Below are positions 1-9,060 of a DNA stretch of 64,000 nt, piece by piece. The stretch is from Acidobacteriota bacterium (GTDB lineage: Bacteria > Acidobacteriota > Vicinamibacteria > Vicinamibacterales > CAVVIG01): contig JACPZW010000084.1 of assembly GCA_016195265.1 (NCBI GenBank), positions 1 through 64,000 on the forward strand, in the 5' to 3' direction. The translations under genes and the position numbers were made by a program. Numbering within the stretch: the first letter of the stretch is position 1; each line of letters begins with the position of its first letter. Below the pieces are notes generated by a model. It ran no database searches. It was not told the origin of the DNA and worked only from the letters and a program-made list of their open reading frames with translations.

Positions 1-1486
1 GCTGGAGGCCGAGCGGGACGGCCTCGACCCGTGCCGCGGGGTCGATCGCCAGGCCGAAGCGATCGGAGAGCTCGCGGACGCGGGCCTCGACGGCGCGGCG
101 GTCCAGGACGAAGCCGCTCCGCTCGTCGCCGAGGACCACGTTCTCGGCGATCGTGAGCGGCGGGACGAGCATGAAGTGCTGGTGGATCATGCCGATGCCG
201 CGCGCGATCGCGTCGCGCGGGCCGCCGATGCGCGCCTCGGCGCCGCGGATCCGGATCGACCCGGCGTCCGCGCGGTAGAGCCCGTAGAGGATGTTCATGA
301 GGGTCGTCTTGCCGGCGCCGTTCTCGCCGACGATCGCGACGACCGCGCCCGCCGGCAGCGTCAGCGACACGTCGTCCAGGACGACTTTCGACGTTCCCGG
401 ATACGAAAATGTCACGCGATCGAACCTGATACCGCGCTTCAGAACAGCTGGAAGCGGCTGATCGCCGGCCGCGGCGACGGACGCGGCGTAATCTTCGAGC
501 CACGCGAGCCGCCGCGATCCGTCCATCCAGAATCCGCGCAGAAATCCAATCTCGCCGACGGTGGCGCCGATGTACGACGACAGCCGCGCGCCCGCCGCGA
601 GCACCAGCAGCACCGCGCCAGCCGTCGCGCCGAGCCCGGACGACACGAACACGACCGCGCCGACGTACGCGAGGCCGAAGATCGCCCACGCCGCCGCGTG
701 CCAGAAGGCCGAGCCCCAGCGCGCGGACGCCACCGGCACGTACCAGCGCTCCCACGCCGCGCGGCGTTCCGACACCAGCCGCTCGCCGATGCCGGTGACC
801 CGCACTTCCTTGCCGGGCGGCGCCGTCGTCGCGAGCGTGAACAAATGGCGCGCCCGCCGCTGCGTCTGCGCGCCGCGCATCTGCGCGGATCGCTCGACGT
901 CGGGCCGCCACGTCGAGGTGAGCACGGTCGGGATCGCGAACACGGCGAGCAGCACGAGCGCCGGATGAATCGACGCCAGCAGCGCCATCGTCACGCCCAG
1001 CCGGAGAATCCACCCGAGCGTGGAGAACACCGACATGTACATGTGGTCGAGGACGAAGACCTGGTTGCGGAGCATCGACAGCCGATCGAGATACTCCGGA
1101 CGTTCCTGGTGCGCGATCGTCGCCACCGACGCCTGCAGCCGCGCGACGTGCGACTCGAGCGCGATCGTCACCTTGTCGCGGAAGCGGCGCTGGACGCGCG
1201 TGCTGACCGTCCGCAGAAACCACGTCGCCGCGGCCGACACGCCGAGGCCGATCGCGGCGCCCTGTACGAGCGTGGGCCGGCTTTCAAGCACGCCTTTGCC
1301 GAGCAGCGCGAGCCACAGCGCGAGCAGCGCGTCCGGCAGCGCCGCGAGTTGCGAGAGCACGAACGAGACGAGCATCAGCCGTGGTTCGTGCCGGTAGCCC
1401 AGGCGGCACAGCCGCCACATCGACGACAGCGCCGGCGGCAGCGGCGCTATTTCCCCGGCTGCGCCGCGATCAGAAGAGGACGTCAT
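1..1486 (-). CDS. ABC exporter half-transporter, 3' end cut by window edge, chimeric NBD
   Basis: An ATG at 1484-1486 opens a frame that stays open to base 1 (495 codons). Residues 1 to about 330 are a hydrophobic membrane domain like that of its upstream partner, with which it overlaps by 17 bases, so the two were probably made as a heterodimeric exporter. A nucleotide-binding domain starts near residue 350 (FDRVTFSYPG) and reaches Walker A GENGAGKTT at 387-395. From there the protein stops looking like an exporter: MNILYGLYRADAG, then GMIHQHFMLVPPLTIAENVV, is the signature of BmpC/YufO-type nucleoside or sugar importer ATPases. The switch lies at about 300-345 and keeps the frame. It is either an assembly join at a conserved Walker A or a real hybrid gene. 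The substrate is unknown. Confidence 0.8.
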   Translation of the reverse strand, partial: MTSSSDRGAAGEIAPLPPALSSMWRLCRLGYRHEPRLMLVSFVLSQLAALPDALLALWLALLGKGVLESRPTLVQGAAIGLGVSAAATWFLRTVSTRVQRRFRDKVTIALESHVARLQASVATIAHQERPEYLDRLSMLRNQVFVLDHMYMSVFSTLGWILRLGVTMALLASIHPALVLLAVFAIPTVLTSTWRPDVERSAQMRGAQTQRRARHLFTLATTAPPGKEVRVTGIGERLVSERRAAWERWYVPVASARWGSAFWHAAAWAIFGLAYVGAVVFVSSGLGATAGAVLLVLAAGARLSSYIGATVGEIGFLRGFWMDGSRRLAWLEDYAASVAAAGDQPLPAVLKRGIRFDRVTFSYPGTSKVVLDDVSLTLPAGAVVAIVGENGAGKTTLMNILYGLYRADAGSIRIRGAEARIGGPRDAIARGIGMIHQHFMLVPPLTIAENVVLGDERSGFVLDRRAVEARVRELSDRFGLAIDPAARVEAVPLGLQ

Positions 1487-3305
1487 AGGTCGTGCCCTCG
1501 GCGTCACCCTGGACGACCGGATCGCTGAACCGTTGCGCCTGCAGATCGAACATCGTCCGGTAGCGTCCGCCGAGCGCCATCAGCTCGTCGTGCGTGCCGA
1601 GCTCGATCACCCGGCCGTGCTCGAGCACGCAGATGCGGTCGGCGTGGCGGACCGTGGAGAAGCGGTGCGAGATCAGAATCGTCGTGCACGGCCGCGTCGC
1701 AGCCAGCAGGCGATCGAAGATCTCCGCTTCGCCGCGCACGTCGAGCTGCGCCGTCGGTTCGTCCAGCAGCACGACGCCGGCGCCGAGCGAGACGGCCGCC
1801 AGCGCCCGCGCAAGCGCGACGCGCTGCCACTGGCCGCCGGAGAGATCCGTGCCGCCGTCGTACCCGCGCGCGAGCACGGTGTCCAGCGCGGCGAGGTTCG
1901 TCGCGCCGGCGGACTCGAGTGCCGCGCGGACGACGTCATCCGGCGCGCCGCCGGGCGCGACGTTCTCGCGCAGGGACAGCTCGAGGCGGATGAAATCCTG
2001 AAACACGGCCGTGACGCGCGAGCGCCACGACGCGAGATCGAACTCGCGCAGATCCACGCCGTCGATTTCAATCGCGCCCGATTGCGGATCGTAGAGCCGG
2101 CAGAGCAGCTTGGCGATCGTGGTCTTGCCCGCGCCGTTCTGGCCGACGATGGCGAGGGAGGAGCCGGCGGGAATCGTCAGATCGAAGTGGACGAGTACCG
2201 GCGCGGGCGCGGATGCGCCCGGCCCATGAGAACCGGCCGCATAACCGAACGTGACGTTGCGGAGACGAATCTCGCGCGCCGGCGTCGCGTCCGCGCGGCG
2301 ATCGCCCGAGCGCAACGCGCCGGCCGGACGCATCGCGGGCTCGAGCCGCATGACCGCGGCGACCGGCGCCGCCGCGCCGTCGAGCGCCCAGCTGAATCCG
2401 CCGAACGCGATCATCGATACGCCGATCGCGCCCTGCACGTAAACCACCGCCTCACCGAGGCTGATGCGTCCGCCGCCGGCGGCGGCGGCCAGCGCCCAGA
2501 ACACGAGGAGGTTCGCGGACACGACGAGCAGCACGCTCCAGATCATCGGCCGCTCTCGCAGCCGCGTCGCGGCGTACTGCAGGTCGTGCAGGCGCGTGCG
2601 CCTGGCGACGAAGCGGTCGATCGTCCAGCCGGCGAGGCCGAACAGCCGCAGTTCCTTGCTGGCCGGAGGATCGACGGCCAGGCGGTAGGCGTACTCGGCG
2701 TCGCGCTGCGCAGCGCGCACCTCGTCGGTGTTGCGATCGTGCCAGACCGCGCTCTCGCGCAGCAGCCAATGCGTCGCGATCCACGCGCCCCCGAGGACGA
2801 TCGGCGCCCACCACGCGTATCGGACGAGGATCGCGGCCGAGGCGACGCCGCCGATCATCTCGACCATGCCGGTCGCGATGAAGTCCATTGAGATTGAGAG
2901 CGGCGGGCCGGTCATGCCGAGATCGAAATCGCGCGCGACCGTCAGGTCGCTCGTGAGCGACGGATCTTCGAGGTGTCCCATGCCGGGCGGCCGCACGCAC
3001 GCCTCGGTGAGCCGGTCGTACAACCATGCGGCCGTGCGGTCCCCGAGGTTCGCGCTGACGGCCTGATGAATCGGGTTGAGAATCTGGAGCAGGACGAAGA
3101 TCGTGCCGGCGAGCGCGAGCGGGCCGGCGAGCGCGCTTCCGCGTTGGACGGCGCCGACCAACACGCCCATCGCGATCGCGAACGCCGCCGGCAGGATCCC
3201 GCGCAGCAGGAGAGCCGTCCACCACGCTGCCGCCAGGCCGGCGTCCGCCTTCGGCAGGACGGCGAAGAACGTCCACTCTTTGCGCGCGGTCAAGCGCTGC
3301 AGCAC
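1470..3305 (-). CDS. ABC transporter, fused permease/ATPase half-exporter
   Basis: A 611-residue exporter half-transporter. The first 320 residues are hydrophobic with membrane segments (for example AAWWTALLLRGILPAAFAIA), and residues 350-600 form the ATPase. Walker A is GQNGAGKTT near 389, the signature LSGGQWQR near 490 and Walker B VVLLDEPTA near 512, followed by an ISHR H-loop, so all catalytic parts are present. The start is GTG at 3303-3305; CAGAAT lies exactly 7 nt before it. Its stop overlaps the ATG of the next half-transporter (1-1486), which suggests co-translation and a heterodimer. The family exports lipids, peptides or drugs; nothing here fixes the substrate. Confidence 0.88.
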   Translation of the reverse strand: MLQRLTARKEWTFFAVLPKADAGLAAAWWTALLLRGILPAAFAIAMGVLVGAVQRGSALAGPLALAGTIFVLLQILNPIHQAVSANLGDRTAAWLYDRLTEACVRPPGMGHLEDPSLTSDLTVARDFDLGMTGPPLSISMDFIATGMVEMIGGVASAAILVRYAWWAPIVLGGAWIATHWLLRESAVWHDRNTDEVRAAQRDAEYAYRLAVDPPASKELRLFGLAGWTIDRFVARRTRLHDLQYAATRLRERPMIWSVLLVVSANLLVFWALAAAAGGGRISLGEAVVYVQGAIGVSMIAFGGFSWALDGAAAPVAAVMRLEPAMRPAGALRSGDRRADATPAREIRLRNVTFGYAAGSHGPGASAPAPVLVHFDLTIPAGSSLAIVGQNGAGKTTIAKLLCRLYDPQSGAIEIDGVDLREFDLASWRSRVTAVFQDFIRLELSLRENVAPGGAPDDVVRAALESAGATNLAALDTVLARGYDGGTDLSGGQWQRVALARALAAVSLGAGVVLLDEPTAQLDVRGEAEIFDRLLAATRPCTTILISHRFSTVRHADRICVLEHGRVIELGTHDELMALGGRYRTMFDLQAQRFSDPVVQGDAEGTTYDVLF

Positions 3306-3418
3306 GACGGGAATTCTGCCAGAAGCACAGGGGGCCCGTTGAGGAATTCGTCGGACTGCCGTCAGGCGGAAGCCCGCCGCACGTCACGCCGGTGGCGATG
3401 AAATAGCGCATTTGTAAC

Positions 3419-3444
3419 GGGTGTCTGTCACCTACCTGTCACCC
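3419..3444. repeat. Short repeat with two GGTGACAG units at a gene 3' end
   Basis: On the minus strand the sequence carries two direct GGTGACAG units separated by GTA, then ACACC, so GGTG/CACC arms can also pair. It covers the stop codon of the 3432-5396 gene, whose last codons lie inside the repeat. The rest of the gap to 3305 shows no gene. Confidence 0.4.
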
Positions 3445-5396
3445 ATCAGTTCCAGATGGAAGATCGCGATGCCGAGCCGGCGCGGATCCGATCCGCCCGC
3501 GGGCGCCGAGCCGTCCAGGTTCTCGAACGTCAGGTACGTCGTGCCCGGCTCGATCGCGAATGTGCCGGTGTCGTACTCGTCGCGAATCGGCGACACCTGG
3601 ATGCGCGCCACTTCCGTTGCGCCGATTGACACACGCAGACCGCGCGCATGCTCGTGTGCGCGCGCGACGATCCTGAGATGCACGGTTGACGGTCCCCCCG
3701 CCATCACGGCCACGCGCGCGCGATCCGCCATCCACCGCCACGCCATCGTCCGCTCGAGCGGGTTCGGCGCCGGGAGCCGCTCGATGTACGACCATCCATC
3801 CGCGAACCAGATCGCCGGTGACGGTGGCTGATCCGGCGGGAGCACGTACGCCGCTGTGGGCGTCTCTTTGCGGACGCCGACGCCCTCCTGCGATCGCTTG
3901 ATGCTGACGAGCCAGGCCGGCGACGTCGGCGCCCGCGTGAACTCGTACGAGGGCCCGCTCCGGTTGGCGTAGCACAGAGCGCCGGCGGAACGACACGACG
4001 GCGGAATCTCCGCCGTCCCACAGCGACTCGGCCACGACGCCGAGTCGCCCACACCCATCAACAGGATCTTCTCGCAGCCAGCCGTGGCAATCGGCGGCTG
4101 GGGCGAGGGCTCGACGCGAGCGACCCGCTCGGCGAAGATCTCCGCCAGCGGATTGTCGACGGCGGGCGCGTGCTGCCAGATCGCCGCCGCGAGCGGCGTC
4201 GGCTCCAGGTACGCCTCGGGGTGTCGCGGCGCGAACAGTACGGTGCACCAGACGACCGACGCGGCGGCGGCGACGCGCAGCCAGAGGGTGCCGGCAGGCG
4301 CAGCCTCGAGAACGGGGATCGTCAGCGGCAGCAGCCAGACGCCGTAGCGGCTCGGCCCCGTCGTCCCGCCGGCGTTGACGTTGATGGTTTGCGTGAAGCT
4401 GAGCAGAAATAGCGCCCCCATCAGGACGATCGCGCCGCGCCCGCCGTGCAGAACGCGGCGGAGCGGCGACCGCGAATCGAGCACGACGACCGCGATCGTG
4501 ATCACGAGCGCCGCCGTCAAAAACGGAGCGTGCACGAACATTCCGAGGTTCGGATCGAACGGCACGGTGAGAAACTCGCGCAGCGACGGCCAATGCTGAT
4601 CGACGCCTTCGTTGAGCGCCGACCATCGGTCGAGGCGCACGTAATAGTACAGAGGATGCAATGACTCGATCGCCGTGCCGCCCGCCGCGCCGAGCCACAC
4701 GCGCCGTTCCCTCCAGCCGAACGAGACGAAGGCGTGCACGATCGCGATCGCCATCGCGCCCGCGATCGGCGGATTCTGCGTCGCCGCCACGCCCAGCGCC
4801 AGCGAGGACCACCACGGCGCCGGCCGTAAGAGCACGACGCCGATCGTGACCAACGAGAACGTGAACACCTCCGTGTGCGCCTTGTCGATCCACCACAGGA
4901 TCGGACTGGCGACGACGAGGAGCGAGGTCATGGCCGATGTGTAGCGGCGGAGCACCGCCGCCGCGCACAGCAGCATGACGACGTTGAGCGCCGCGAAACC
5001 GACGAGCGGCGATTTGCCGAGCGCCGTGGCGGCGAGGACGAACGGCGCGGCGACCGTCGAATAGAGCCAGAAATGCGGAAGGTCCTGCCGGCCGTCACTG
5101 CCGACGTACTCGGGCAGTACGAGGTGCGCGCTGACTTCGCGCGGCATGATCTCCGCCGCGCGACGCAGGTCGTCGGGTGACAGGCTGGGCGCCGTGCCCC
5201 GCGCCACGTTGAGAGCCATGGCGAGGTATTCGCCGCTGTCGCCGATGACGCGCGGCGTCGATTGCGCGACGAGCGCGATCACCAGCGCGAGCACGCCGCC
5301 GAGAAACAGGCCCCGGTGATCACAATAGCGAAGGCGCGGTGTGACGAGCGGCGCCAGGAGCAGCAGCAGAGCGGCGACGATCGCGGTGGCGCCCAT
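3432..5396 (-). CDS. Polytopic membrane protein, probable GT-C type glycosyltransferase
   Basis: A 654-residue protein with about ten or more hydrophobic segments in the first 430 residues, then a soluble C-terminal domain of about 200 residues. An acidic VIGDSGEYLAMALNVARG segment follows the second membrane span, where GT-C lipid-linked sugar transferases keep their catalytic acidic loop. That placement is the only clue to function, so the call is tentative; an unknown membrane protein with an extracytoplasmic C-terminal beta domain is the alternative. It begins 15 bases after the LON N-domain gene and is probably its downstream operon partner. The last codons lie in a short repeat. Confidence 0.55.
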   Translation of the reverse strand: MGATAIVAALLLLLAPLVTPRLRYCDHRGLFLGGVLALVIALVAQSTPRVIGDSGEYLAMALNVARGTAPSLSPDDLRRAAEIMPREVSAHLVLPEYVGSDGRQDLPHFWLYSTVAAPFVLAATALGKSPLVGFAALNVVMLLCAAAVLRRYTSAMTSLLVVASPILWWIDKAHTEVFTFSLVTIGVVLLRPAPWWSSLALGVAATQNPPIAGAMAIAIVHAFVSFGWRERRVWLGAAGGTAIESLHPLYYYVRLDRWSALNEGVDQHWPSLREFLTVPFDPNLGMFVHAPFLTAALVITIAVVVLDSRSPLRRVLHGGRGAIVLMGALFLLSFTQTINVNAGGTTGPSRYGVWLLPLTIPVLEAAPAGTLWLRVAAAASVVWCTVLFAPRHPEAYLEPTPLAAAIWQHAPAVDNPLAEIFAERVARVEPSPQPPIATAGCEKILLMGVGDSASWPSRCGTAEIPPSCRSAGALCYANRSGPSYEFTRAPTSPAWLVSIKRSQEGVGVRKETPTAAYVLPPDQPPSPAIWFADGWSYIERLPAPNPLERTMAWRWMADRARVAVMAGGPSTVHLRIVARAHEHARGLRVSIGATEVARIQVSPIRDEYDTGTFAIEPGTTYLTFENLDGSAPAGGSDPRRLGIAIFHLELMGDR

Positions 5397-5411
5397 CAGA
5401 TGGAGTGGCGC

Positions 5412-6044
5412 TCAGTGCGCGAGGTTGGACGGTCCCGGCGTGCGCGCGGTGATGATCTTCATCTCGAGCAGCTCGACGAGCGACGCGGCGCGCGCCCGCA
5501 GGCACGGGCGCTCGAGCAGCGCCTGTTTCTCGAGCGGCTCGAAGTCCAGATACTGCGCGAGCGCGTTGACCAGATCGTCGTCGGACATCGCGGCCGGCGT
5601 GCGGGTCTCCGCCGCGCCGCCGTCCGAACCCGGGCTCAGCAGGGCCCCGAGCCGCGATCGCTGCTGGTGGATGGCCGCGCGCTCGTCGGCCGACGGCGCC
5701 GGCTCCGGCAGCAGATCCACGCTGGCCCGGCGGTAGCTCCGGCCGTGATCCTCCGCGAGGATTCGGAACTTGTCGAGCCCGCGCAGGACGATGTTGTAGC
5801 GGCCGTCGCGGTGCTTTTCGACGTGCGTGATCACGCCGCTGCAGCCGATCTCGTACACGGGCGGCCGCCCTTCGTATTCGGTCTCCCAACCGGGGCGCAG
5901 CAGCACCATCCCGATCATCCGGTCGGACGTCAGCGCGTCGGCGACCATCTCCGTGTAGCGCGGCTCGAACACGTGCAGGGCGAGAAAGACGTTGGGGAAG
6001 AGGACGACGTTGGGCAGCGGGAAGAGCGGGAGCAGGTCGGACAT
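5412..6044 (-). CDS. LON substrate-binding (N-terminal) domain protein
   Basis: A 210-residue stand-alone LON N-domain. The opening LPLFPLPNVVLFPN, the HVFEPRYTEMVADAL segment and the IGCSGVITHVEKHRDGRYNIVLRGLDKFRI core are typical of the substrate-recognition domain of Lon protease. No AAA+ or Ser-Lys protease domain is present, so it is not itself a protease. Stand-alone copies are common and their role is not established. It lies between the VWA gene and the membrane protein gene on the same strand, with a dyad-rich spacer (6045-6122) before it. The last about 40 residues are helical and Ala/Leu-rich, as in the family. Confidence 0.9.
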   Translation of the reverse strand: MSDLLPLFPLPNVVLFPNVFLALHVFEPRYTEMVADALTSDRMIGMVLLRPGWETEYEGRPPVYEIGCSGVITHVEKHRDGRYNIVLRGLDKFRILAEDHGRSYRRASVDLLPEPAPSADERAAIHQQRSRLGALLSPGSDGGAAETRTPAAMSDDDLVNALAQYLDFEPLEKQALLERPCLRARAASLVELLEMKIITARTPGPSNLAH

Positions 6045-6122
6045 TTCAGATTTCAGAATTCAGATTTCAGATTGACTGCAGGATTTCGTGAATCTGAAAT
6101 CTGCACTCTGAAATCTGCAATC
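6045..6122. repeat. Intergenic dyad of reiterated TTCAGA / TCTGAA units
   Basis: The left half repeats TTCAGATT and the right half repeats AATCTGAAATCTG, so the two halves can pair as a long imperfect hairpin in the spacer between the VWA and LON-N genes. There is no coding potential. The same idea with a different unit recurs at other spacers in the window. Confidence 0.75.
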
Positions 6123-7409
6123 TCAGTGAATGGTTTTGGTCTTCTTGTCCATGTAATCCATCAGCACGTACTGCCCGAGCGTGTAGGGCGTCGTGAAGTA
6201 CGCCTTGCCCTTGCAGATGTCGGCGACGCGGCGGACGAAGCTCACCAGGTCGTAGTCGCGCGCGAGCATGAACGTGTTGATCATGATCCCGCTCTTGCGG
6301 CACGCGGCGACCTCGGCGCACGTCTCGGCCACGATGAACGGGTCGAGGCCGAAGGCGTTCTTGTAAATGCGGCCGTCGGGCTGCGTCAGCGCCGACGGTT
6401 TGCCGTCGGTGATCATGACGATCTGCTTCATGTCCTTCGCCTGGCGATCGAGAATCCGCCGCGCGAGCCGCAGGCCTTCGCGCGTGTTCGTGTAGTACGG
6501 CCCGACGCGGACGCGGCCGAGCTCGGCGAGCGGAATCTCTTCGGCCGAATCGTGGAACAGCACGACCTTGAGCGCGTCGCCCGGGTACTGCGTCTTGATG
6601 AGCTGCGCGAGCGCGAGCGCGACGCGCTTGGCCGGTGTAAAGCGATCCTCGCCGTACAGGATCATGCTGTGACTGCAGTCGAGCATCAGCACCGTCGCGC
6701 ACGAGCTCTGATATTCGCCCTGAACCACCATCAAGTCCTCATGCGTGACATGAATCTTTCGGGTGGCTGGTGGCTGGTGGCTGGTGGCTGAAGATTCTCG
6801 CGCCTCACGCTGCACCGCATTCAGCAGCGTGCTCGCCGGATCGAGGTTCATCGTGTCGCCGAATTCGTACGGCTTCGGCGCGCCCGTCGTCTCGACGCCG
6901 GTCGCCTGCTCGCGCGTGTCGTGGCGGCCGAAGCTGCTCTTGCCGAGCGAGCCGAGCAGATCGCGCAGCGCGCGGTAGCCGAGGAAGTCGAGCGCCTTGT
7001 CCGTGACCTCGAACTTTACCTGGCCCGGATCCTGGCCCATGCCGCCGCGGCCCTGCCGGTGCTGGCGTTCGGCCTCGAGATCGGGCGGCATCGAGATGTA
7101 GCCCTGCTCGGTCATGCGCTCGATGATCTGCTGGATCAACTCCTCGAGCGTCGAGCGCGCGTCCGCCTGATCGCCGTCGGCGGGATCGCCGAGCAGCTGC
7201 TCCAGCGTCTCCTCCGGCAGCACGCCGCCGTTGAACAGCGCGTCGAGGATCGCGTCGTGCAGCGCCTGCATCGTGCGATCCTCGTCGTCCATCGCGTAGG
7301 GGCTGCCGAAGCCGCTCGAGAGCAGCAGATCGGACAGCTTCGACACCAGATCCTCGAGATCCAGATCGTCGAGCACGTCGCCGGTGAATTTCGTGTATCG
7401 ATATTTCAT
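6123..7409 (-). CDS. VWA-domain protein, partner of MoxR-type ATPase
   Basis: A 428-residue protein. The N-terminal 200 residues are acidic and helical ([20 protein letters not shown]). The C-terminal half is a von Willebrand A domain with an intact metal site: D244-x-S246-x-S248 (DCSHS), then MITDGKPSA further on. The start is the ATG at 7407-7409 giving MKYRYTKF; an upstream in-frame ATG would only add residues translated from a TGGCTGG repeat. The same repeat sits inside the gene: about residues 207-218 read [11 protein letters not shown], just before the VWA domain. The gene follows the AAA+ gene on the same strand, as in RavA/ViaA and MoxR/VWA pairs, where the two remodel or metallate client complexes. 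The client is unknown. Confidence 0.85.
   Translation of the reverse strand: MKYRYTKFTGDVLDDLDLEDLVSKLSDLLLSSGFGSPYAMDDEDRTMQALHDAILDALFNGGVLPEETLEQLLGDPADGDQADARSTLEELIQQIIERMTEQGYISMPPDLEAERQHRQGRGGMGQDPGQVKFEVTDKALDFLGYRALRDLLGSLGKSSFGRHDTREQATGVETTGAPKPYEFGDTMNLDPASTLLNAVQREARESSATSHQPPATRKIHVTHEDLMVVQGEYQSSCATVLMLDCSHSMILYGEDRFTPAKRVALALAQLIKTQYPGDALKVVLFHDSAEEIPLAELGRVRVGPYYTNTREGLRLARRILDRQAKDMKQIVMITDGKPSALTQPDGRIYKNAFGLDPFIVAETCAEVAACRKSGIMINTFMLARDYDLVSFVRRVADICKGKAYFTTPYTLGQYVLMDYMDKKTKTIH
6759..6790. repeat. TGGCTGG tandem repeat inside the VWA coding region
   Basis: About four copies of the 7-base unit TGGCTGG lie in frame within the VWA gene and are read as ATSHQPPAT on the coding strand. 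The same unit occurs between genes at 7411-7448, 9000-9024 and 39926-39951. Its frame-preserving length and position in a linker before the VWA domain make it look like a tolerated insertion. Confidence 0.8.
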
Positions 7410-7410
7410 G

Positions 7411-7448
7411 GTCAGGTGGCTGGTGGCTGGTGGGTAGTGGCTGGAGGT
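7411..7448. repeat. TGGCTGG tandem repeat between AAA+ and VWA genes
   Basis: Reiterated GGTGGCTGGTGG units directly upstream of the VWA start codon, followed to about 7490 by another low-complexity run (cccaagcccaagcctccag). No gene. No Shine-Dalgarno sequence is visible for the VWA gene because the repeat occupies that position. Confidence 0.75.
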
Positions 7449-7488
7449 GCTTCTTCCCAGTCCCAAGCCCAAGCCTCCAGACCCAGCC

Positions 7489-8976
7489 TCAGTTGTAGTA
7501 CTTCTTCTTATTTCCAGGAATCCTGATTTCCTCTTCCATCTGCGGCTCTTCGCGGCGCGGCGCGCGGCGCTGCTGTTCGGCGGCTGCGTAGCCGCGCTCG
7601 TCGCTGCGGCTGATCTTGCGCTGCGCGCAGAGCCCTTCGAGCACGAAGTCGATCGCGGCGGCGACCATCGGCGCGGGCGCGCCCGGCGGCAGCCCGGCCT
7701 GCTCGGCCAGCTCGCGCAGGCCCTGGACGCCGCGCGTCTCGGTGATGACCTCGTCGGCCGACGTGCTGTCGCTCAGCAGCAGCGAGCCGCCGAGGTCGAA
7801 CCACTCGATGACCGTCTTCGTGTCCACGCCGTCGAACACGCCGGTGAACACGGATCCCACCGACGAGCGAATCAGATCGCGCGCGACCTGTTCGGCGCCG
7901 CGCAGCTCGCCCTCGTACTCCAGCTCGAACTTGCCGGTGATGGACGGCAGCGCCGCGTACAAATCGGTGACGCGCGGCACGACGATCTGCTCGCCGCTGG
8001 CGAGCGCGCGGCGCTCGGCGTTCGAGACGATCAGCTCCAGCGTCGTGATCGGCAGCCGCTGGCTGACGCCGGACCGCTTGTCGATCTTGCGGTCCGCACG
8101 CGCCTGGAACGCGACCTCTTCAACGACCTCGCGCACGTACGAGGGAATGTCGACGTTCATGCCGCCGGCGCGCTCGGTCCACGCTTCCTGCTTCGTGATC
8201 GCCATCGCGCTGTGGCGTGTGGCCGGGTAGTGCGTCCGGATTTCTGAGCCGATGCGATCCTTCAGCGGCGTGATGATCTTGCCGCGCGCCGTGTAGTCTT
8301 CCGGGTTTGCCGTGAACACGAGCATCACGTCGAGCTTCAGGCGGATCGGGTAGCCCTTAATCTGGACGTCGCCTTCCTGAAGGACGTTGAACAAACCCAC
8401 CTGGATCTTGCCCGCGAGGTCGGGCAGCTCGTTGACGGCGAAGATCCCGCGGTTGGCCCGCGGCAGCAGCCCGTAGTGCATCGTCAGCTCGTCGGACAGA
8501 TTCAGGCCGGCCTGCGCCGCCTTGATCGGATCGATGTCGCCGACCATGTCGGCGATCGTGACGTCGGGCGTCGCGAGCTTCTCGACGAACCGATCCTCGC
8601 GGTGCAGCCAGCCGATGGCGAGACGGTCGCCCTCGGCCGCGATCCGCGCGCGGCACGCCGCGCAGAGCGGCGCCGTCGGGTCGTCGTGGATCTCGCAGCC
8701 GGGCACGACCGGGATGCGCTCGTCGAGCAGGCCGACCAGACCGCGCAGGATGCGCGACTTCGCCTGGCCGCGCAGGCCGAGCAGGATGAAATTGTGGCGC
8801 GAGAGAATCGCGTTCACGAGTTGCGGCACGACCGTGTCGTCGTAGCCGATGATGCCGGGGAACAGCGGCTCGCCCGCGCGCAGCTTGCACACGAGGTTGT
8901 CGCGGATTTCCTGTTTGACCGGCCGCGCGCGATAACCGGATTGCTTGAGCTCGCCGAGGGTGTGAATGACCGCCAT
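7489..8976 (-). CDS. MoxR/Mg-chelatase-type AAA+ ATPase
   Basis: A 495-residue AAA+ protein of the MoxR / magnesium chelatase I class. The P-loop is GLRGQAKS at 67-74, an unusual form of GxxGxGKS in which Ala replaces the second-last Gly. The Walker B and sensor region is [14 protein letters not shown], then [17 protein letters not shown]. Between them a short insert has C94, C105 and C108 (C-x10-C-x2-C) with H97, a possible zinc site. The C-terminal about 60 residues are Arg/Ala-rich. It is the first gene of a minus-strand set followed by the VWA partner. TAGAAT lies 6 nt before the ATG with no Shine-Dalgarno, so the mRNA may be leaderless. Confidence 0.88.
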   Translation of the reverse strand: MAVIHTLGELKQSGYRARPVKQEIRDNLVCKLRAGEPLFPGIIGYDDTVVPQLVNAILSRHNFILLGLRGQAKSRILRGLVGLLDERIPVVPGCEIHDDPTAPLCAACRARIAAEGDRLAIGWLHREDRFVEKLATPDVTIADMVGDIDPIKAAQAGLNLSDELTMHYGLLPRANRGIFAVNELPDLAGKIQVGLFNVLQEGDVQIKGYPIRLKLDVMLVFTANPEDYTARGKIITPLKDRIGSEIRTHYPATRHSAMAITKQEAWTERAGGMNVDIPSYVREVVEEVAFQARADRKIDKRSGVSQRLPITTLELIVSNAERRALASGEQIVVPRVTDLYAALPSITGKFELEYEGELRGAEQVARDLIRSSVGSVFTGVFDGVDTKTVIEWFDLGGSLLLSDSTSADEVITETRGVQGLRELAEQAGLPPGAPAPMVAAAIDFVLEGLCAQRKISRSDERGYAAAEQQRRAPRREEPQMEEEIRIPGNKKKYYN

Positions 8977-8982
8977 TGCGCG

Positions 8983-8988
8983 ATTCTA
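8983..8988 (-). promoter_or_regulatory. -10 box (TAGAAT) 6 nt before AAA+ start, leaderless type
   Basis: TAGAAT on the minus strand ends 6 nt before the ATG at 8974-8976, placing the predicted transcription start at or next to the start codon. No good -35 is seen because a TGGCTGG repeat occupies the upstream side. Confidence 0.45.
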
Positions 8989-8999
8989 TCCGAACTAGA

Positions 9000-9024
9000 C
9001 TGGTGGCTGGTGGCTGGTGGCTAG
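9000..9024. repeat. TGGCTGG tandem repeat between divergent genes
   Basis: Three copies of TGGTGGC lie between the divergent AAA+ and glycerophosphodiesterase genes. They are followed by a second simple run (gcgactggcgactgc) up to the ATG at 9061. Confidence 0.75.
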
Positions 9025-9060
9025 ACCGCTGACTACAACTTGCGACTGGCGACTGCAACG

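Noticed and set aside
176-1528. Open frame of 450 codons on the plus strand at the left end.
   Set aside because: It is antisense to the ABC exporter, Arg/His-rich without any family motif, and is the usual shadow frame of GC-rich coding DNA.
9000-9024. TGGCTGG arrays considered as CRISPR repeats.
   Set aside because: Units are 7 bases, contiguous and without spacers, and no cas genes are present.
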